Assembly: GCA_028023455.1 (NCBI GenBank) | Contig: JAQFVV010012405.1 | Span: forward strand, 6,345,334-6,409,333 | DNA from: Epiperipatus broadwayi | Taxonomy: Eukaryota > Onychophora > Udeonychophora > Euonychophora > Peripatidae | Length of the DNA stretch: 64,000 nt | Direction of reading: 5' to 3' | Shown: piece after piece, positions 52,391 to 63,393 of the stretch | How the letters are laid out: every line of letters starts with the position of its first letter | Numbering within the stretch: position 1 is the first letter of the stretch | The notes under the pieces: generated by a model | Database searches by the model: none | What the model saw: the letters and a program-made list of their open reading frames with translations, nothing else | What the model was told of the DNA's origin: nothing | Made by a program: the position numbers and the translations under genes

Positions 52391-52631
52391 TTATTTTGGT
52401 ATAATAAAATATTACCTACTTTAATTAACTATTAATGAAACTTATCAAATATTACCTACCTACTTTCTAATCATGTGAACAACAACAAAAAACAACAATT
52501 TCTCATAAAACAAGTAACAAAAAAAACACTATTTTGGGGGGCATAAAAAAAATCCAAAGTAAGAAAATAACAGGGAAGCCTCAAAGCTGTAAGTAACGGG
52601 ATTTTGGAGCCCTTGAACCAACTTTCCTTAC

Positions 52632-52974
52632 AGTTCTCACATAGATTCACAAGTAAATGTGCATTTGAGTGTGAAATCAGAAACAACTCTGCTGAAAAGA
52701 ACCTTTTCAAGTTGTGTGCAGTGCAAAAGCATAGGTAAGCACGTGTGACAACATGACACTTCTTAATATGGAATACTAATTCCACTATGCTTTCTAAAAA
52801 ATTTCTGACAATGAATTTTTGCAGAGTTTCGTCTCTTTCAAATATGGCCACCATCAAATTAGACCATAGCAAGAGTTGAAGAGTACTTACTTGATGAATA
52901 CTGTTACAATGTAATGGGTGTAGTATTTCATTATGTAATCGTAGAATACATCACCCTCAGGCAGCTTGTTATGG
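52632..52974 (-). CDS. Possible host exon pair, family not recognised
   Basis: On the minus strand an exon at about 52,974-52,891 encodes NKLPEGDVFYDYIMKYYTH and onward, ending at a strong donor GTAAGT. A second segment, 52,834-52,632, encodes DETLQKFIVRNFLES and later YLCFCTAHNLKRFFSAE, ending at a donor GTAAGG. The reading phase is preserved across the 56-nt gap, though its acceptor (TATTTGAAAG) is weak. The frame of the second segment stays open for over 130 codons, which is unusual at this base composition. The product looks helical, with regularly spaced Leu/Phe/Ile. A rival plus-strand model uses the same DNA (acceptor CTTTCCTTACAG before 52,634, donor after 52,734, 90-nt intron with TACTAAT and TTTTTGCAG, stop at 52,877). 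I cannot decide between strands. Confidence 0.25.
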
Positions 52975-54861
52975 CTCAAAAATCACCTATTGCAGTGTTA
53001 GCTGTAAATTATAGGTTGCTAAAATGGTATATTGATGTGTGTTTTGTGAAAAACAATGCCATCAAACAGTAGGGTTCAGTATTTTAATTATTACCTTTTC
53101 TTTTAATTTAATTTTATAAGCAAATACTATTCTAAAAGAAATCACATTTGCCATTTTAAATATTTAAAATTGATCTGTACATACAATGTCCCATAAACAT
53201 CATCAGATATTTAAGTAAACACTAAAACTAAAAATTAATGAATTAATTTTTATTTTAAGCTGTTATTTTTAACGTTAATGAATGAAAGTAGGTGTATGAT
53301 AACTCTATCAAATTCTGTTTTAAAATCTGATATTTTCTTACAAAAATTATAATATTTTAAAAGATTTTAACACCAAGTCAATTCTGATAGATAATGACAT
53401 AATAGATACTTTTTTTTTCTTTATATTATGGTCAAGTTTATTAACTTCTTTTCCTAAAAATAAAACATAAATAAATAAATTGAAAGTTTACTTGTGTATT
53501 TCATTGTAATAATCAACCAATTAATGTGTAAAAATAATCAAAAATACATGATAAACAAGAAATAAATGATATCTTCATGTGAAAACTTGACCAGAAGGAT
53601 GTAAACAACTTCTGGGCACTTCTATCTATCAAAGAATAAAGAGGAAGTATTTTGATTTTAGCCACAATCTATAAGATGCTTCTCTCTTCAGATTTTTTTT
53701 TCAAATTTAACATCTATAAAAGCAGTATGTTAAAATTTACTTTTTTAAAAAAAGGGTAGGTCATTATCATTTGGGATAAAATTAATACTATGATCTAAAG
53801 TTATGGAATAACAGTGCTCTATGTGAGGAAACTTTTAATAATTTTCAATGCAGATGAAAATTAATAAGTTACATAAGATTGCCTCGGTTTATCTTCACTA
53901 AATCTTTTGTGCAGTTTCAGAGAATTTTATATCTACTATTATAAAAATGGAGACCCTCAAAGAAGCATTCTCAAACCTTTTTTTTTTATATACATTCATA
54001 ATAACATCAAATTGTTAACAATTGCAATATGTTACAGTTTGCTGATAATATAAAATTATTTCTTAGAATTGATAATTTATCCCACCACCCAAGATTGCAC
54101 AATATGATTTGGTGCAAAATAAATCTGATGATTGTTAATATTGAGAATATATTCATTGCTTCATTTAGTAATAAAATTTTACCTAGTTTCTTTTATTGCC
54201 TTGTTAATGATTTTATTATTCTTAGAAATAATAGAATAAAATACTTAGAATTTTGGCTTAATAGTAAGGATCTGTTTTTAATTCACTATAAAATTGTTCT
54301 TAAATGCTATAGAATTATTGTGATCACCGCTAGATAAACAAAAAGTCTTACAAAAACATGTATATATTTATTTTACATAATACTTGTTACACTATTAATT
54401 ATTGTTCTGTTGTTTGGAATTCTGGTACAAGATATTATGAAGATAAATTTTAGAATATAATAATACTTTTTTTTTTTAGTTACAATGTTGAATCACAGTA
54501 TTTTTAAGAAAAAATGTTTGAGGTAAAATAGATGTATCAAAACTTATTTATATCATTTATAGAATTCCTAATATAACAAAAATAATAATTTACTCTATAT
54601 TAAAAAGTACAGTTATAATTATTAAAAAACTCAATCATAATTAGTATATTTATGTTCCATAATAAATTATTTTTAGATAATATTTTCAAGTTGCATTTTA
54701 AAGATATTTTAAGTCAATGTAAACTAATAGTTGTATTTAACAGATGTACTGTATTTGGATTATTACTATTATTATATATTTAATAAATTGAATTACTACT
54801 ATTACTACTACCATTTATCACTACTACTACTATTACTTTTATTACTACTATTATTATTAAA
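52975..54861. other. AT-rich spacer, ending in a TTA/CTA simple repeat
   Basis: A plus-strand frame from about 52,866 to 53,071 (VEEYLLDEYCYNVMGVV and onward) overlaps the doubtful exon region. Beyond it nothing is supported. At 54,770-54,860 irregular ACT/ATT triplets form a low-complexity tract just before the next LINE relic. The 102-codon frame at 54,029-54,337 has no recognised family. Confidence 0.45.
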
Positions 54862-55500
54862 CCAGTTTAAATATCTTGATAATTTTATAAGTAGAAATAT
54901 GGGCTTAAGTACTGAAGTGCAACAAGGACTCCAATGTGTTGGTGCTGTTTTTAATAAGTTAAAAGATAGAATACTTCATCAGAGGAAAATAACTATGGCA
55001 ATTAAATTAGCTGTATATAGAGCTGTTATTTTACCTCATTTATTATATGAAAGCGACACTCTATTGGCCTGATATAAAGGCATTAGAAAAAATTTGTTTA
55101 AGGACACATTTTAAAAGTATAATGGCAAGATTATAAAACAATCAATACATTATTCAGTTTGCTGGATGTGGTAATATTGGGTCCACTAGTGTAAAAGAAC
55201 TCCATTAAACTGGATGAGTAAAATGAATATACAATGGAAGACTGCCCAAAAGTGTGTTTTACAATAAACCTTATGGTTAACCCCATCTAATTATAAAGAT
55301 TATCACAGAATCAATTGTTTCCATTTGGAAGATATGGCAGAGAATGGAGTACATTGGAAGCTACAATTAGACATGGTGCTGAAGTATTTTGGAAAGAAAA
55401 GTTTTCTGCTAAATACATTAAAAGATTATATCATAAAATATCAAGTAAACAAAAAAAAATGGACCAGTATGTTCTATTTGTAGATGTACATGTGATTTAG
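54862..55500 (+). pseudogene. LINE 3' end relic (thumb and C-terminal region)
   Basis: After the triplet tract the frame reads QFKYLDNFISRNMGLSTEV, then LKDRILHQRKITMAIKLAVY and VILPHLLYESDTLLA. This is the (F/Y)KYLG...YG(S/A)E(T)WT order of animal non-LTR reverse transcriptases after the catalytic palm. Further blocks in other frames, YTMEDCPKVCF near 55,230 and FGRYGREWSTLEATIRHGAE at about 55,320, match the DRLPK...W and DR..W regions that follow. Stops and shifts separate the blocks. The reverse-transcriptase core is missing, as expected for a 5'-truncated insertion. Confidence 0.78.
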
Positions 55501-56732
55501 ATGGGTTTGTATAGTGATCACAAAACTCAGTTTTAAAGTTTTTTTCACTCTTTTTTTGAGTTATAATAAATGGCCGCACTAATTTAAAAATGGCTGTTTA
55601 TTCTTATTATTAATTATTAATGTAATAGGTTATGCTCAAGTTTTCACTTTAGTTTTAAGTGTTACTCAATACTCTTAACAACTATCTATATTAGTAATTA
55701 TAAGGATCTCGCATTCAATATATTTACCTGTTTTATCTTTGTCTGGGTTTAAATTTAGTATAAGTAAATTTGATTATTTTTCAAGTCTTGGCATTTTTTT
55801 CCCTGCCCAGTTAACCATTAAATATTGTTTGTTTTTTGGATGTCTAATTGTTTTTATCTGGGGAATGAAACAAGAATGAAAAAAAACCCTCAAACCATCA
55901 CCAACTGAAATTAGTGAGACTGGTGAGAACGGTCTTCCATGAGAAACTGCTGAAAAGGGCTCTGCCCATAGTGGGATGTATGTTTATGTGCTAAAATGCA
56001 TTTTTAGTAGTCATATAGTTAATTACTATTCATACAATTTTAATGATTTGCATAATTGATTATATTTATTTCTAGTGAAAATAATTAAATTCCTACATCT
56101 TCTATTTTTAATTTTTTTTTTTTTTAACCGATCGTGGAGGAAAAAACAAATAATTTTCTCACATTTGGATAAATAAAAGTATGATAAAAAATTATGATTA
56201 TTTTACTTGATTAAAATATATATATATATTTTTACTTAATTAAAAAAACAAAATATAATTAGTATATCTTAATGAAAGAAAAACATTGTATTTGACTTTA
56301 AACTTTGTTATATATATAAAAGTAAGGGGGAAAAAAGTATTCGTTTTATTTATGAAAAGAAAAACGTCATATATTATTGTCATACGCTATTATGCAAGAC
56401 TGATTTCACATATATTCCACTACTTTTTGTTTTTCCCGTTTCAACTGTCTATTAGATATCCTAGGGGCAAATTAGTATGCTGGTCTAACGTTTATCGTTT
56501 TGTATTTACTTATGATAGTAAGATTTTTATGATTTACTACAGTTAGCTCATCATTCAATTAAGTAAAAAGTAATACAATGTTTTTTAAAACATATCGGAA
56601 TCTTTATAAGTGATCTTAAAGACTAAGTTTTATATAGAGTTTCTAGTAAGGAATTATAAGTTACCATTAGAGATAAGCAAGTTGGACAAAGTATCCATTT
56701 AATAAAAGATACTTTAGAGTCATAAAACTTCA
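55501..56732. other. AT-rich spacer
   Basis: No supported gene. The 86-codon frame at 56,286-56,546 has no recognised motif, and its Tyr/Phe/Ile/Lys-rich composition is typical of chance frames here. Confidence 0.45.
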
Positions 56733-57415
56733 TCATCATCATCATCAACCATTATCAATCCACTGCAGGATGAAGGTCTCTCCAAGTTTAACCCATCTTC
56801 TCCGATCTTTAGCTTCTCTTTTCCACAACACCCCTGCACATTTTCTTATTTCATCCATCCATCTCACATGTGGTCTCTTTCTGGGTCTTTTACAATCTCT
56901 TGGAATCCAGTTTAAAATTTCAATTGTCCATCTATTATCATTTCTTCTAGCAATATGTCCAGCCCAACTCCATTTTAATCTTTTAATTTTTTCAATAAGG
57001 TCAGTAACACCTGTTTGTTGTCTTACCCATACATTGCGTTTTCGATCTCTTCTTGTTACTCCCAACATACATCTCTCCATACTCCTTTGAGTGGTCTGAA
57101 GTCTCTGTATTGTTCTTCTATTAAGTGTCCAAGTCTCAGATCCATAAGTAAGAACTGGTAAAACACATTTGTTAAAAACCATCCTTTTCAAACACATAGG
57201 CATATTTCCTTTTAGTATCAAGTTATTTCTACCAAAAAAAGCATTCCAACCAAGTTTAATTCTATGATTAATTTCCTCCATTATGTTTCCATCTGTATTA
57301 ATAATCTGACCAAGGTATTTGTAACTGTTAACTTCTTCTAATTCTTACTCGCCATTAAATGACATATATACAACCATTAATTTTTTTTATAGTTGTTTTT
57401 TGTCCTTTTTGTTTA
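56733..57415 (-). pseudogene. LINE 3' fragment with an intact 178-codon frame
   Basis: The minus-strand frame is open from about 57,340 to the stop at 56,745. It begins in EEVNSYKYLGQIINTDGN, passes VLPVLTYGSETWTLNRR, LKWSWAGHIARRNDNRW and RPRKRPHVRWMDEIRK, and ends LGETFILQWID. This is the classic C-terminal part of an endonuclease/reverse-transcriptase element, without catalytic palm. A GAT-repeat tail (ATGATGATGATGATG on the minus strand) follows, the usual 3' end of this LINE class. The sequence stops being LINE-like above about 57,415, so it is a 5'-truncated copy. It is the best-preserved of its family here (compare 27,640, 58,360 and 62,460) and so among the youngest. Confidence 0.88.
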
Positions 57416-57486
57416 ACATATTATTTATTAATTTTAAGTATGATATTCAAGTAAGTAGCAAACTTATTTACATTATAAAAAGTGTG

Positions 57487-57817
57487 AAGCACTTGAAAGA
57501 GAAGCTATAAAGATTCAAAAATTATTAAACGCTAAGCGCATTCGAGGCCATTTGCCTCATATTTATAGCGATAATGTGAGATGCAGAACAAGGAAACAAA
57601 AGCGATATGCAAAGCGTATGCAAATGATTTAGGTAGTCCAACATTTGGAAATGTCAAAGCAGGTGTCACATCTAAATCATTTGCATATGCTTTGCATATC
57701 GCTTTTGTTTCCTTGTTCTGCATCTCACATTATCGCTATGAATATGACGCAAATAGCCTCAAAAGCGCTTAGCGTTTAATAATTTTTGAATCTTTATAGC
57801 TTCTCTTTCAAGTGCTT
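57487..57817. mobile_element. Near-perfect palindrome, 145-bp arms, 41-nt loop
   Basis: The left arm 57,487-57,631 (AAGCACTTGAAAGAGAAGCT through GATGCAGAACAAGGAAACAA to CAAATGATTTA) is repeated inverted at 57,673-57,817, with about six differences by eye. The loop is 57,632-57,672. Because of the symmetry both strands encode the same short frame beginning MQNKETKAICKAYANDL (57,581 on plus, 57,723 on minus). That is a by-product of the palindrome and not evidence of two genes. It resembles a fold-back transposon or the product of a head-to-head duplication. No target duplication was found. Confidence 0.93.
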
Positions 57818-57889
57818 TACATGCTTTTAATTTTGTATATTAAAATATCGAATGAGAAGTTTAAAATTCTTAATAGTTTACATTATGAA

Positions 57890-58110
57890 GGAAATTTCAG
57901 AACACTTTATTGGCAGGATATGGTTGAGAATAGAATACAATGAAAAGCTATAAGTAGGTGAGAAGTTTGTGAAAGAAAATGTTTGCTGCAGAATAAGTTA
58001 AAATATAGAGGGACCTTCCAAACCATGACACAATGGACTATTCACCAACATGAGTCAGCTATCATGGTGAGTTTATTGGCATTTTACCTCTGAATTTAGA
58101 ATCAAAAAAC
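57890..58110 (+). pseudogene. Small LINE C-terminal fragment
   Basis: The text around TATTGGCAGGATATGGTTGA has the W..(M/L).(Q/E)(D/N)R layout that follows the thumb in the element at 54,862-55,500. After it come charged remnants and a possible Cys-containing tail. It is short and full of stops, and the assignment is by resemblance to the other copies only. Confidence 0.4.
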
Positions 58111-58359
58111 AGCATGATCTTTTTTCTCAATTGCCTGATCTTCCTTAACGGAAATATTAATGAGAAGGCAGATTGAATATGTAAACAATTTTTTTGTTAA
58201 AAAAATAGATATTGACAATCACGGCAGAAAGAATTAAATTATGATTTTATAAAATTGCCAGCCAAGGCAGCAGTTGATGGCTAAAGGTAGAGGATGCTAA
58301 AAATTTCATGATAGTGAATCCATACTGCCATTTAATGATGACCTTTTATTTTGGTACTT
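58111..58359. other. Short unassigned stretch
   Basis: It lies between a LINE fragment and the start of a recognisable endonuclease domain. It may belong to either. Confidence 0.35.
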
Positions 58360-60720
58360 ACACTTGTGGATCATTTCCAAAAGAAGAAAGAATACATAAA
58401 CTGGAAGAAAAATTATCTAAAATTAAATGGGACATTGTTGAATTTGTGAAGTTAAAAGTTTGAAGAGATAATTGATTTAAAAAATGGGCGTTTACTTTAC
58501 TAAAAAGGCATAAATATTGGAAGAACAAGGCTATTATAAATAAAAAGTGGAATAACAACATTGTGGAGATTGATAGTATATAAGACTGAGTGGCAAGATT
58601 ACTTATCCAACTTAATGAAAGATATCAAATACAGATAATTCAGATTACTGCCCAACAAATAAAAGAGTTTTATATTGATGTAGAAAATGCCTTTGATCAG
58701 GTGAACAACCTTTTAAAATTCTCTTGGTAGGCTTTGATACCAGAGCTGATAAACAGTATTGTGGATAAATTTAGTTATGGTGATAGAAATGAGAGGACTC
58801 AAATTTGTGAGTTCACTTAAAAAGAAAAGCGTTAAGAATTGTTGTTTTTTTTTTTTGAGAAAAATACTAAATGGAAATAGACATGAAAGCATCCAAAATG
58901 AAAGTACAGCAGAATTGGGTTATAATTTTGACTAACAGAAAATACGTATTTCAAGATAGTAATGTTCTTAATAGATTCAACACAGGAAGTGATCATCAAT
59001 TAGCGAGATATAAGATACATGTTAATGCAAAATTGGGGAGAAAAAAATATTTAAAAGAATAGTATTCACCATTGGTATTACTAATCTTCAAAATCATTCC
59101 AACAAATTTAAATTAGAACTTGCAAATCATTTTATAATATTAATACATTTTTAAGAGGGTTCAGATTGGAATGAAATAAATAGGAAAATAATCTGATACA
59201 ATATTAACTAGACAATGTATATAATGAAGGAGAAATATGCACATTTTTAAAAAAATGATCTATTAAGAAGTATTGAATACTTAGAGCTTTGCAAAATGGT
59301 ATGAAAAAAAAACTAATAATGATTTAAGAAAATATAATTATGAATTAACAAGGAAAGATAGAAGAGGTTAAAAATATTAAAAGTGTAAAACAGTATCTTA
59401 GTATTGAGAGAAAATGTATTTCTGTCATAAAAAGATGGAGTTATTACTAAAAAGAGAGATGACATCATGAAATGTGTGGAAGAGTGTTATAAGCAATTAT
59501 ATAATGATAAAGAACAAAGGAAAGTATATTCTATAATTATTATATCTTCTGAATTGTGTGCGATTTTAAATGAAGAAGTAAGACATGCCATTAAATGTAT
59601 GAAGTAAGGAAAAGCTCCAGATAATGATGGAATTATAAATGATATCTTAAAAGTAGCAGGTGAAGAAATAGAAAAATTATTGGCAAAGTTATATAGGAGT
59701 TAAAGTAAATTGAGATTATTTAAGTTGTGTAGATTTTGCAAATAATGTCCAGAGCCTCAGGAAATATTGTAAGATTTATCACATGATAATAAGAAAGCAG
59801 AATTAATGTTAGATGCTAAAAATACTAAAGTAATATTCAATAGATTTTCTCAGAAAAAGAAAATAAAGATTAATATTGATGAAGTTAACAACCACAAATA
59901 CCTTGGTCAGATTATTAATACAGATGGAAACATAATGCCCAAAATTATTCATTGAATTAAGCTTGGGTGGAAGTGCTTTTGATAAAAATTTTTAAAAGGA
60001 AATATGTGTATATGTTTGAGCAGTAAGGTTTTTAATATATGTGTTTTATCAGTTGATACTTATGGATTTGAGACATAGACACTTAACAAGAAGAGCAATA
60101 CAGAGATTTCAGTCTATTAAATGAAGTATGGAGAGGTGTATGTTAGGAGTAATAAAAAGGGATCAAAAACCAAATAAATGGTGAGAGAACAAATAGATAT
60201 GATAATATGTTGGACTATTTTCATAATCTATCATCAAATGTTGAATGTATAAAAAATTTAAACTTTATTTAAATTTTTCAAATTCAAACAACTTGTTAGT
60301 AATAACATGCAAATAGACAACACAGGTTAGTAATTTGTGTGTGATTACTAAGAAGTTGTTTGTATTTGAAAAGATTAAATAAAGTTTAAAATTTTCTATA
60401 CATTTAACATTTAATGATAGATGATATTCCAACATATTGCATCTACTATACCATCATTAAAAACCTTAAATAAAGCTGGGCTGCACATATTGCTAGAAAA
60501 TGTAATAACAGATGGATAGTTGAAGTTTTAAAGAAGATTCCAAGAGAGTAGAAGACCTAGAAAGAGACTACATGAGAGATAGATAAAAGAAATAAAGAAG
60601 GTTTCTCAAGATGTGGAAAAGAGAAACTACAGTTCAGAGAAACTGCCTTAAACTTGGAGAAACCTTCATCCTTCAAGGGATTGATCATACCCTTGAAAAT
60701 GATGATGATAGTACTTCACA
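58360..60720 (+). pseudogene. Long LINE copy: endonuclease to 3' end, RT core deleted, fold-back inserted
   Basis: Plus-strand blocks occur in family order. An endonuclease start (KIKWDIVGICEV) is near 58,420, then VARLLIQLNERYQIQIIQIT near 58,590 and the SDH-type endonuclease box NRFNTGSDHQLARYKI at 58,970-59,015. A pre-RT block GKAPDNDGIINDILKVAG lies near 59,610 (the GKAPG.DGI motif of non-LTR RTs). The text then jumps to KAELMLDAKNTKVIFNR and NHKYLGQIINTDGN near 59,890-59,930. The whole catalytic palm (FADD box) between them is missing, a deletion at about 59,700-59,790. A fold-back element splits the thumb region at 60,198-60,445. After it AGHIARK-like and LGETFILQ-like text resumes and ends in a GAT-rich tail near 60,700. 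Frameshifts and stops throughout make it inactive. Confidence 0.85.
60198..60445. mobile_element. tRNA-cored fold-back family, coreless copy inside a LINE
   Basis: ATGATAATATGTTGGACTAT and AAACTTTATTTAAATTTTTC on the left are mirrored by AATAAAGTTTAAAATTTTCT and GATGATATTCCAACATATTG on the right. A short centre holds ACACAGGTTAGTAATTTGTG. It splits the reverse-transcriptase text of the surrounding LINE, so it inserted after the LINE did. Confidence 0.85.
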
Positions 60721-61723
60721 GATTAGTCTGAATAATCAAAACAAAATTCACCTTTAACATTTTAATCTTGGAGTTAGAATGATTATATATATTGATAGAT
60801 AGTCTTTAATTTTTGAGAGTTATGTCTAAAACCCATCGTCATTTTTTATAACATATTTTGTAGTAAAGTAAAAATATCATAATGTCAACATTTATATTCA
60901 AAATATTTTTATAATTCATATTTTATTTTTTATACTAGATTATAAAGAATGATGGTAATCATGGATGTAGGGGCACTCTTTTTGTTATATTATATATCTA
61001 ATACAGTAAACAATGAAGCTTTAAATGTGTGTTTGCCTATATGTTAAGCTAAGTTTAAAGTATTATTCCTGTTTGGTTTAATAAAGTAGAAGAGTGTCAA
61101 ATTCTGGAGCATAAGGTCCTCAAATTGATTGCAATTTCGGAACTTCTGGTGCTCAAATTTCTTATTGATTCCAATCCAAATTTACACTCAAATCCACAGG
61201 GAAGAAACATTTAAATAGGATGCCACCTATCTTCAGGTTAAAAAAACTAATCAGCTGTAGAATTCAATCATTGAAAACAATAACTCCAAATTAATGAAAA
61301 TCATGAGCCATGATATTCTATTATTGTATCATTAACCACATAAGTAGAAGAAGTACTGAATCTAGAAATACGAATTTTGTAGATGGTTTTGGGGAGGGAA
61401 AAAAGTGATATTAATATACATTAATTGAAATGATTTTGAGTCTTAAAAATGAATAATAGTTGAATGGTTTATTGCTTGGAAAATCATGACATTTGGGTAA
61501 CAGACTGAAATGATGAACTTTGACTTTGAAACCATTTGCTCTCACATTTGCCATTCTGCCCACTACTTCAAATAACACAATCATATTTGAGACTATTTTA
61601 AACACAATGGAAAAAATATTAAATAATTTAAATACTCAAATGAATTATGTAACATTTTAAAAAAATACTTTATTTCTTGTATTTTCTTCAAGATTTGTAA
61701 AGATGGGATTTTAGTAGTATTTA
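60721..61723. other. AT-rich spacer
   Basis: No supported gene. The minus-strand frame at 61,411-61,605 (64 codons) shows no family motif. Confidence 0.45.
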
Positions 61724-62212
61724 TATGTTGGACTATTTCCTTCATCTAATATTAAGTATTGAATGTCTTTAGAAAAAATTAACTTTAATACATTCAACTG
61801 TTAGTAATAGCACACAGATTAGTACATGCACAATGTTTTGAGAAGTATTATTCTCCTCTCTTCTTCAGGTATTGCTGGTCTGACCAGTGACAATACTACG
61901 ATGGAAATCAAACCTAGACCCTTAGATTCTTGAATATTGAATTTTAAGGTAATGCTCTAATCATCTAAGCTATTTTGCTAAATCGGTTAGAATGTTACTT
62001 TAAATATTCAATCAAGAATCTTAAGGTCCAGGTTCGATTCCCATGCTAGTACTATCATTGGTCAGGCCAGCAACACCTGAAGAAGAGAGGAGAATAATAC
62101 TTCTCAAAACATTATGCATATATTACTAATCTGTGTGCTATTACTAACAGTTGAATGTACTTTGTTTTTTCTAAAGACATTCAATACATAATATTAGATG
62201 ATGGAAATATAT
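61724..62212. mobile_element. Fold-back element with a tRNA-like core, full copy
   Basis: Ends ATGTTGGACTATTTCCTTCA and TAGATGATGGAAATATAT are inverted, and each arm (about 240 bp) carries the same series. From outside in: TTGAATGTCTTTAGAAAAA, CAACTGTTAGTAATAGCACA, GAAGTATTATTCTCCTCTCT, TTCTTCAGGTATTGCTGGTC, then a tRNA-like head. In the transcription direction the head reads A box TAGATGATTAGAGCATTA, then TTAAAATTCAATATTCAAG, then B box GGTTCGATTCCCATG (62,030-62,044 on plus; a diverged version on minus near 61,905). Two tRNA-headed SINE-like units are thus joined head to head, with Pol III promoters facing outward from the centre. Confidence 0.85.
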
Positions 62213-62459
62213 GAATATACAAATACAACTACTTAATTTTTTCTTCTTTATCCCATTTGTTGGAAACTAATTTCTGCCTTAAAATACTAAGATCCTTGTA
62301 AAATCAACATTGTTACTGATTCATCTTTCATAATAGTTCTAAAGATAAATAATTAAAAAATTATTAATTGTTTAGTCATAAAAGAAGGAAACGGTCTATT
62401 TATTTATAAATTAATTTTTGTTTTTATTTAGATTTTTAAGAACAATTTATTAAACACAT
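62213..62459. other. AT-rich spacer
   Basis: Nothing recognised. Confidence 0.45.
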
Positions 62460-62570
62460 AATTGAATGGCTCATTACTTGGGAAAGTATCATTTTGAACT
62501 TGGAGAGAATTTTATCCTGCAATGAATCAATATTGGTTGAAAATGATGATAATGATGATCATAGCTTTGA
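62460..62570 (+). pseudogene. LINE extreme 3' end fragment
   Basis: ACTTGGAGAGAATTTTATCC translates as LGENFIL, followed by a GAAAATGATGATAATGATGA tail, as at the ends of the elements at 56,733 and 58,360. Only about 110 bp remain, a severely 5'-truncated insertion. Confidence 0.7.
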
Positions 62571-62874
62571 TACAAGGATCTATAGCTTTTTATCTGTCAT
62601 TTGATCACTATAGCAACTATGCAAGTTATTGATTAGTATTGTTAATGATATAAAGAAAAACATGGACACAACTATTAATCATTTTTATGTCATTCATTAT
62701 ACTAGAGATCATTCAATAATGAAAAACCTTTCTATAGTGTAATTTTCACTACACAACTCTTGTTCAAAGTAAAGACTGGTTTCTATCCACTTTTAGTACC
62801 TTGTAGAGGGATTTAATCATAAACATATGACCAAAGAATTTACCTGAAGATATATGATGATGGTATATTAGCTG
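62571..62874. other. AT-rich spacer
   Basis: Nothing recognised. Confidence 0.45.
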
Positions 62875-63393
62875 TGATAATATGTCGGACTATTTTTATC
62901 ATCTATCTGTAAATGTTGAATGTATAGAACTTTTCAAATACTAACAACTTGTTAGTAATAACACACTAATATACAACACAGGTTAGTAATTACACAACAT
63001 TTCAAGTAGTATTATTCTCCAATCTTCTTCAGGTGTTGCTGGCCTGATCAGTGGCCATTTCTGCATAGGAAACTCACACCTTTAGATTCTTGAATATTGA
63101 ATTTAAGACATATGCTCCAACCAACTAGAGTGTTTGCCTTAAATTCAATATTCAAGAATCTAAAGGTGTGAGTTCGATTTCTATGTGAATACTGTCATTG
63201 ATCAGGCCAGCAACACCAGAAAAAGAGCGGAGAATAATACTACTCAAAACATTGTGTAATTACTAACCTGAGTTATCTATTTGTGTATTATTACTAAAAA
63301 GTTGTTTGTATTTGAAAATTTTAAATAAAATTTTAAATTTTCTATACATTCAATATTTACTGATAGATGATGGAAATAGTTCAATATATTATC
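62875..63393. mobile_element. Fold-back element with a tRNA-like core, second full copy
   Basis: Terminal repeats TGATAATATGTCGGACTATT and AAATAGTTCAATATATTATC are inverted. The arms carry the same blocks as 61,724-62,212: GTTAGTAATAACACAC, TATTATTCTCCAATCTTCTT, GTGTTGCTGGCCTGATCAG, TTAGATTCTTGAATATTGAA. Both arms keep the tRNA-like head, with B boxes GTGAGTTCGATTTC (63,166-63,179 on plus) and an A-box-like CTCCAACCAACTAGAG region at the centre. The element is about 519 bp and is immediately followed by repeat B sequence. Confidence 0.85.

Noticed and set aside
52471-52974. Assignment of the candidate exons to a PPP4R3/SMEK-like ARM-repeat protein
   Set aside because: Parts of the translation could be laid against two different places of that family from memory, which shows the match is too loose to name it.
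54731-55072. A 113-codon protein starting in a Tyr/Leu-rich run
   Set aside because: The first third is a translated ACT/ATT simple repeat; only the later part is LINE sequence.
57532-57772. Two overlapping short genes on opposite strands encoding the same peptide start
   Set aside because: The identity is forced by the palindrome; each arm is the reverse complement of the other, so both strands read alike.
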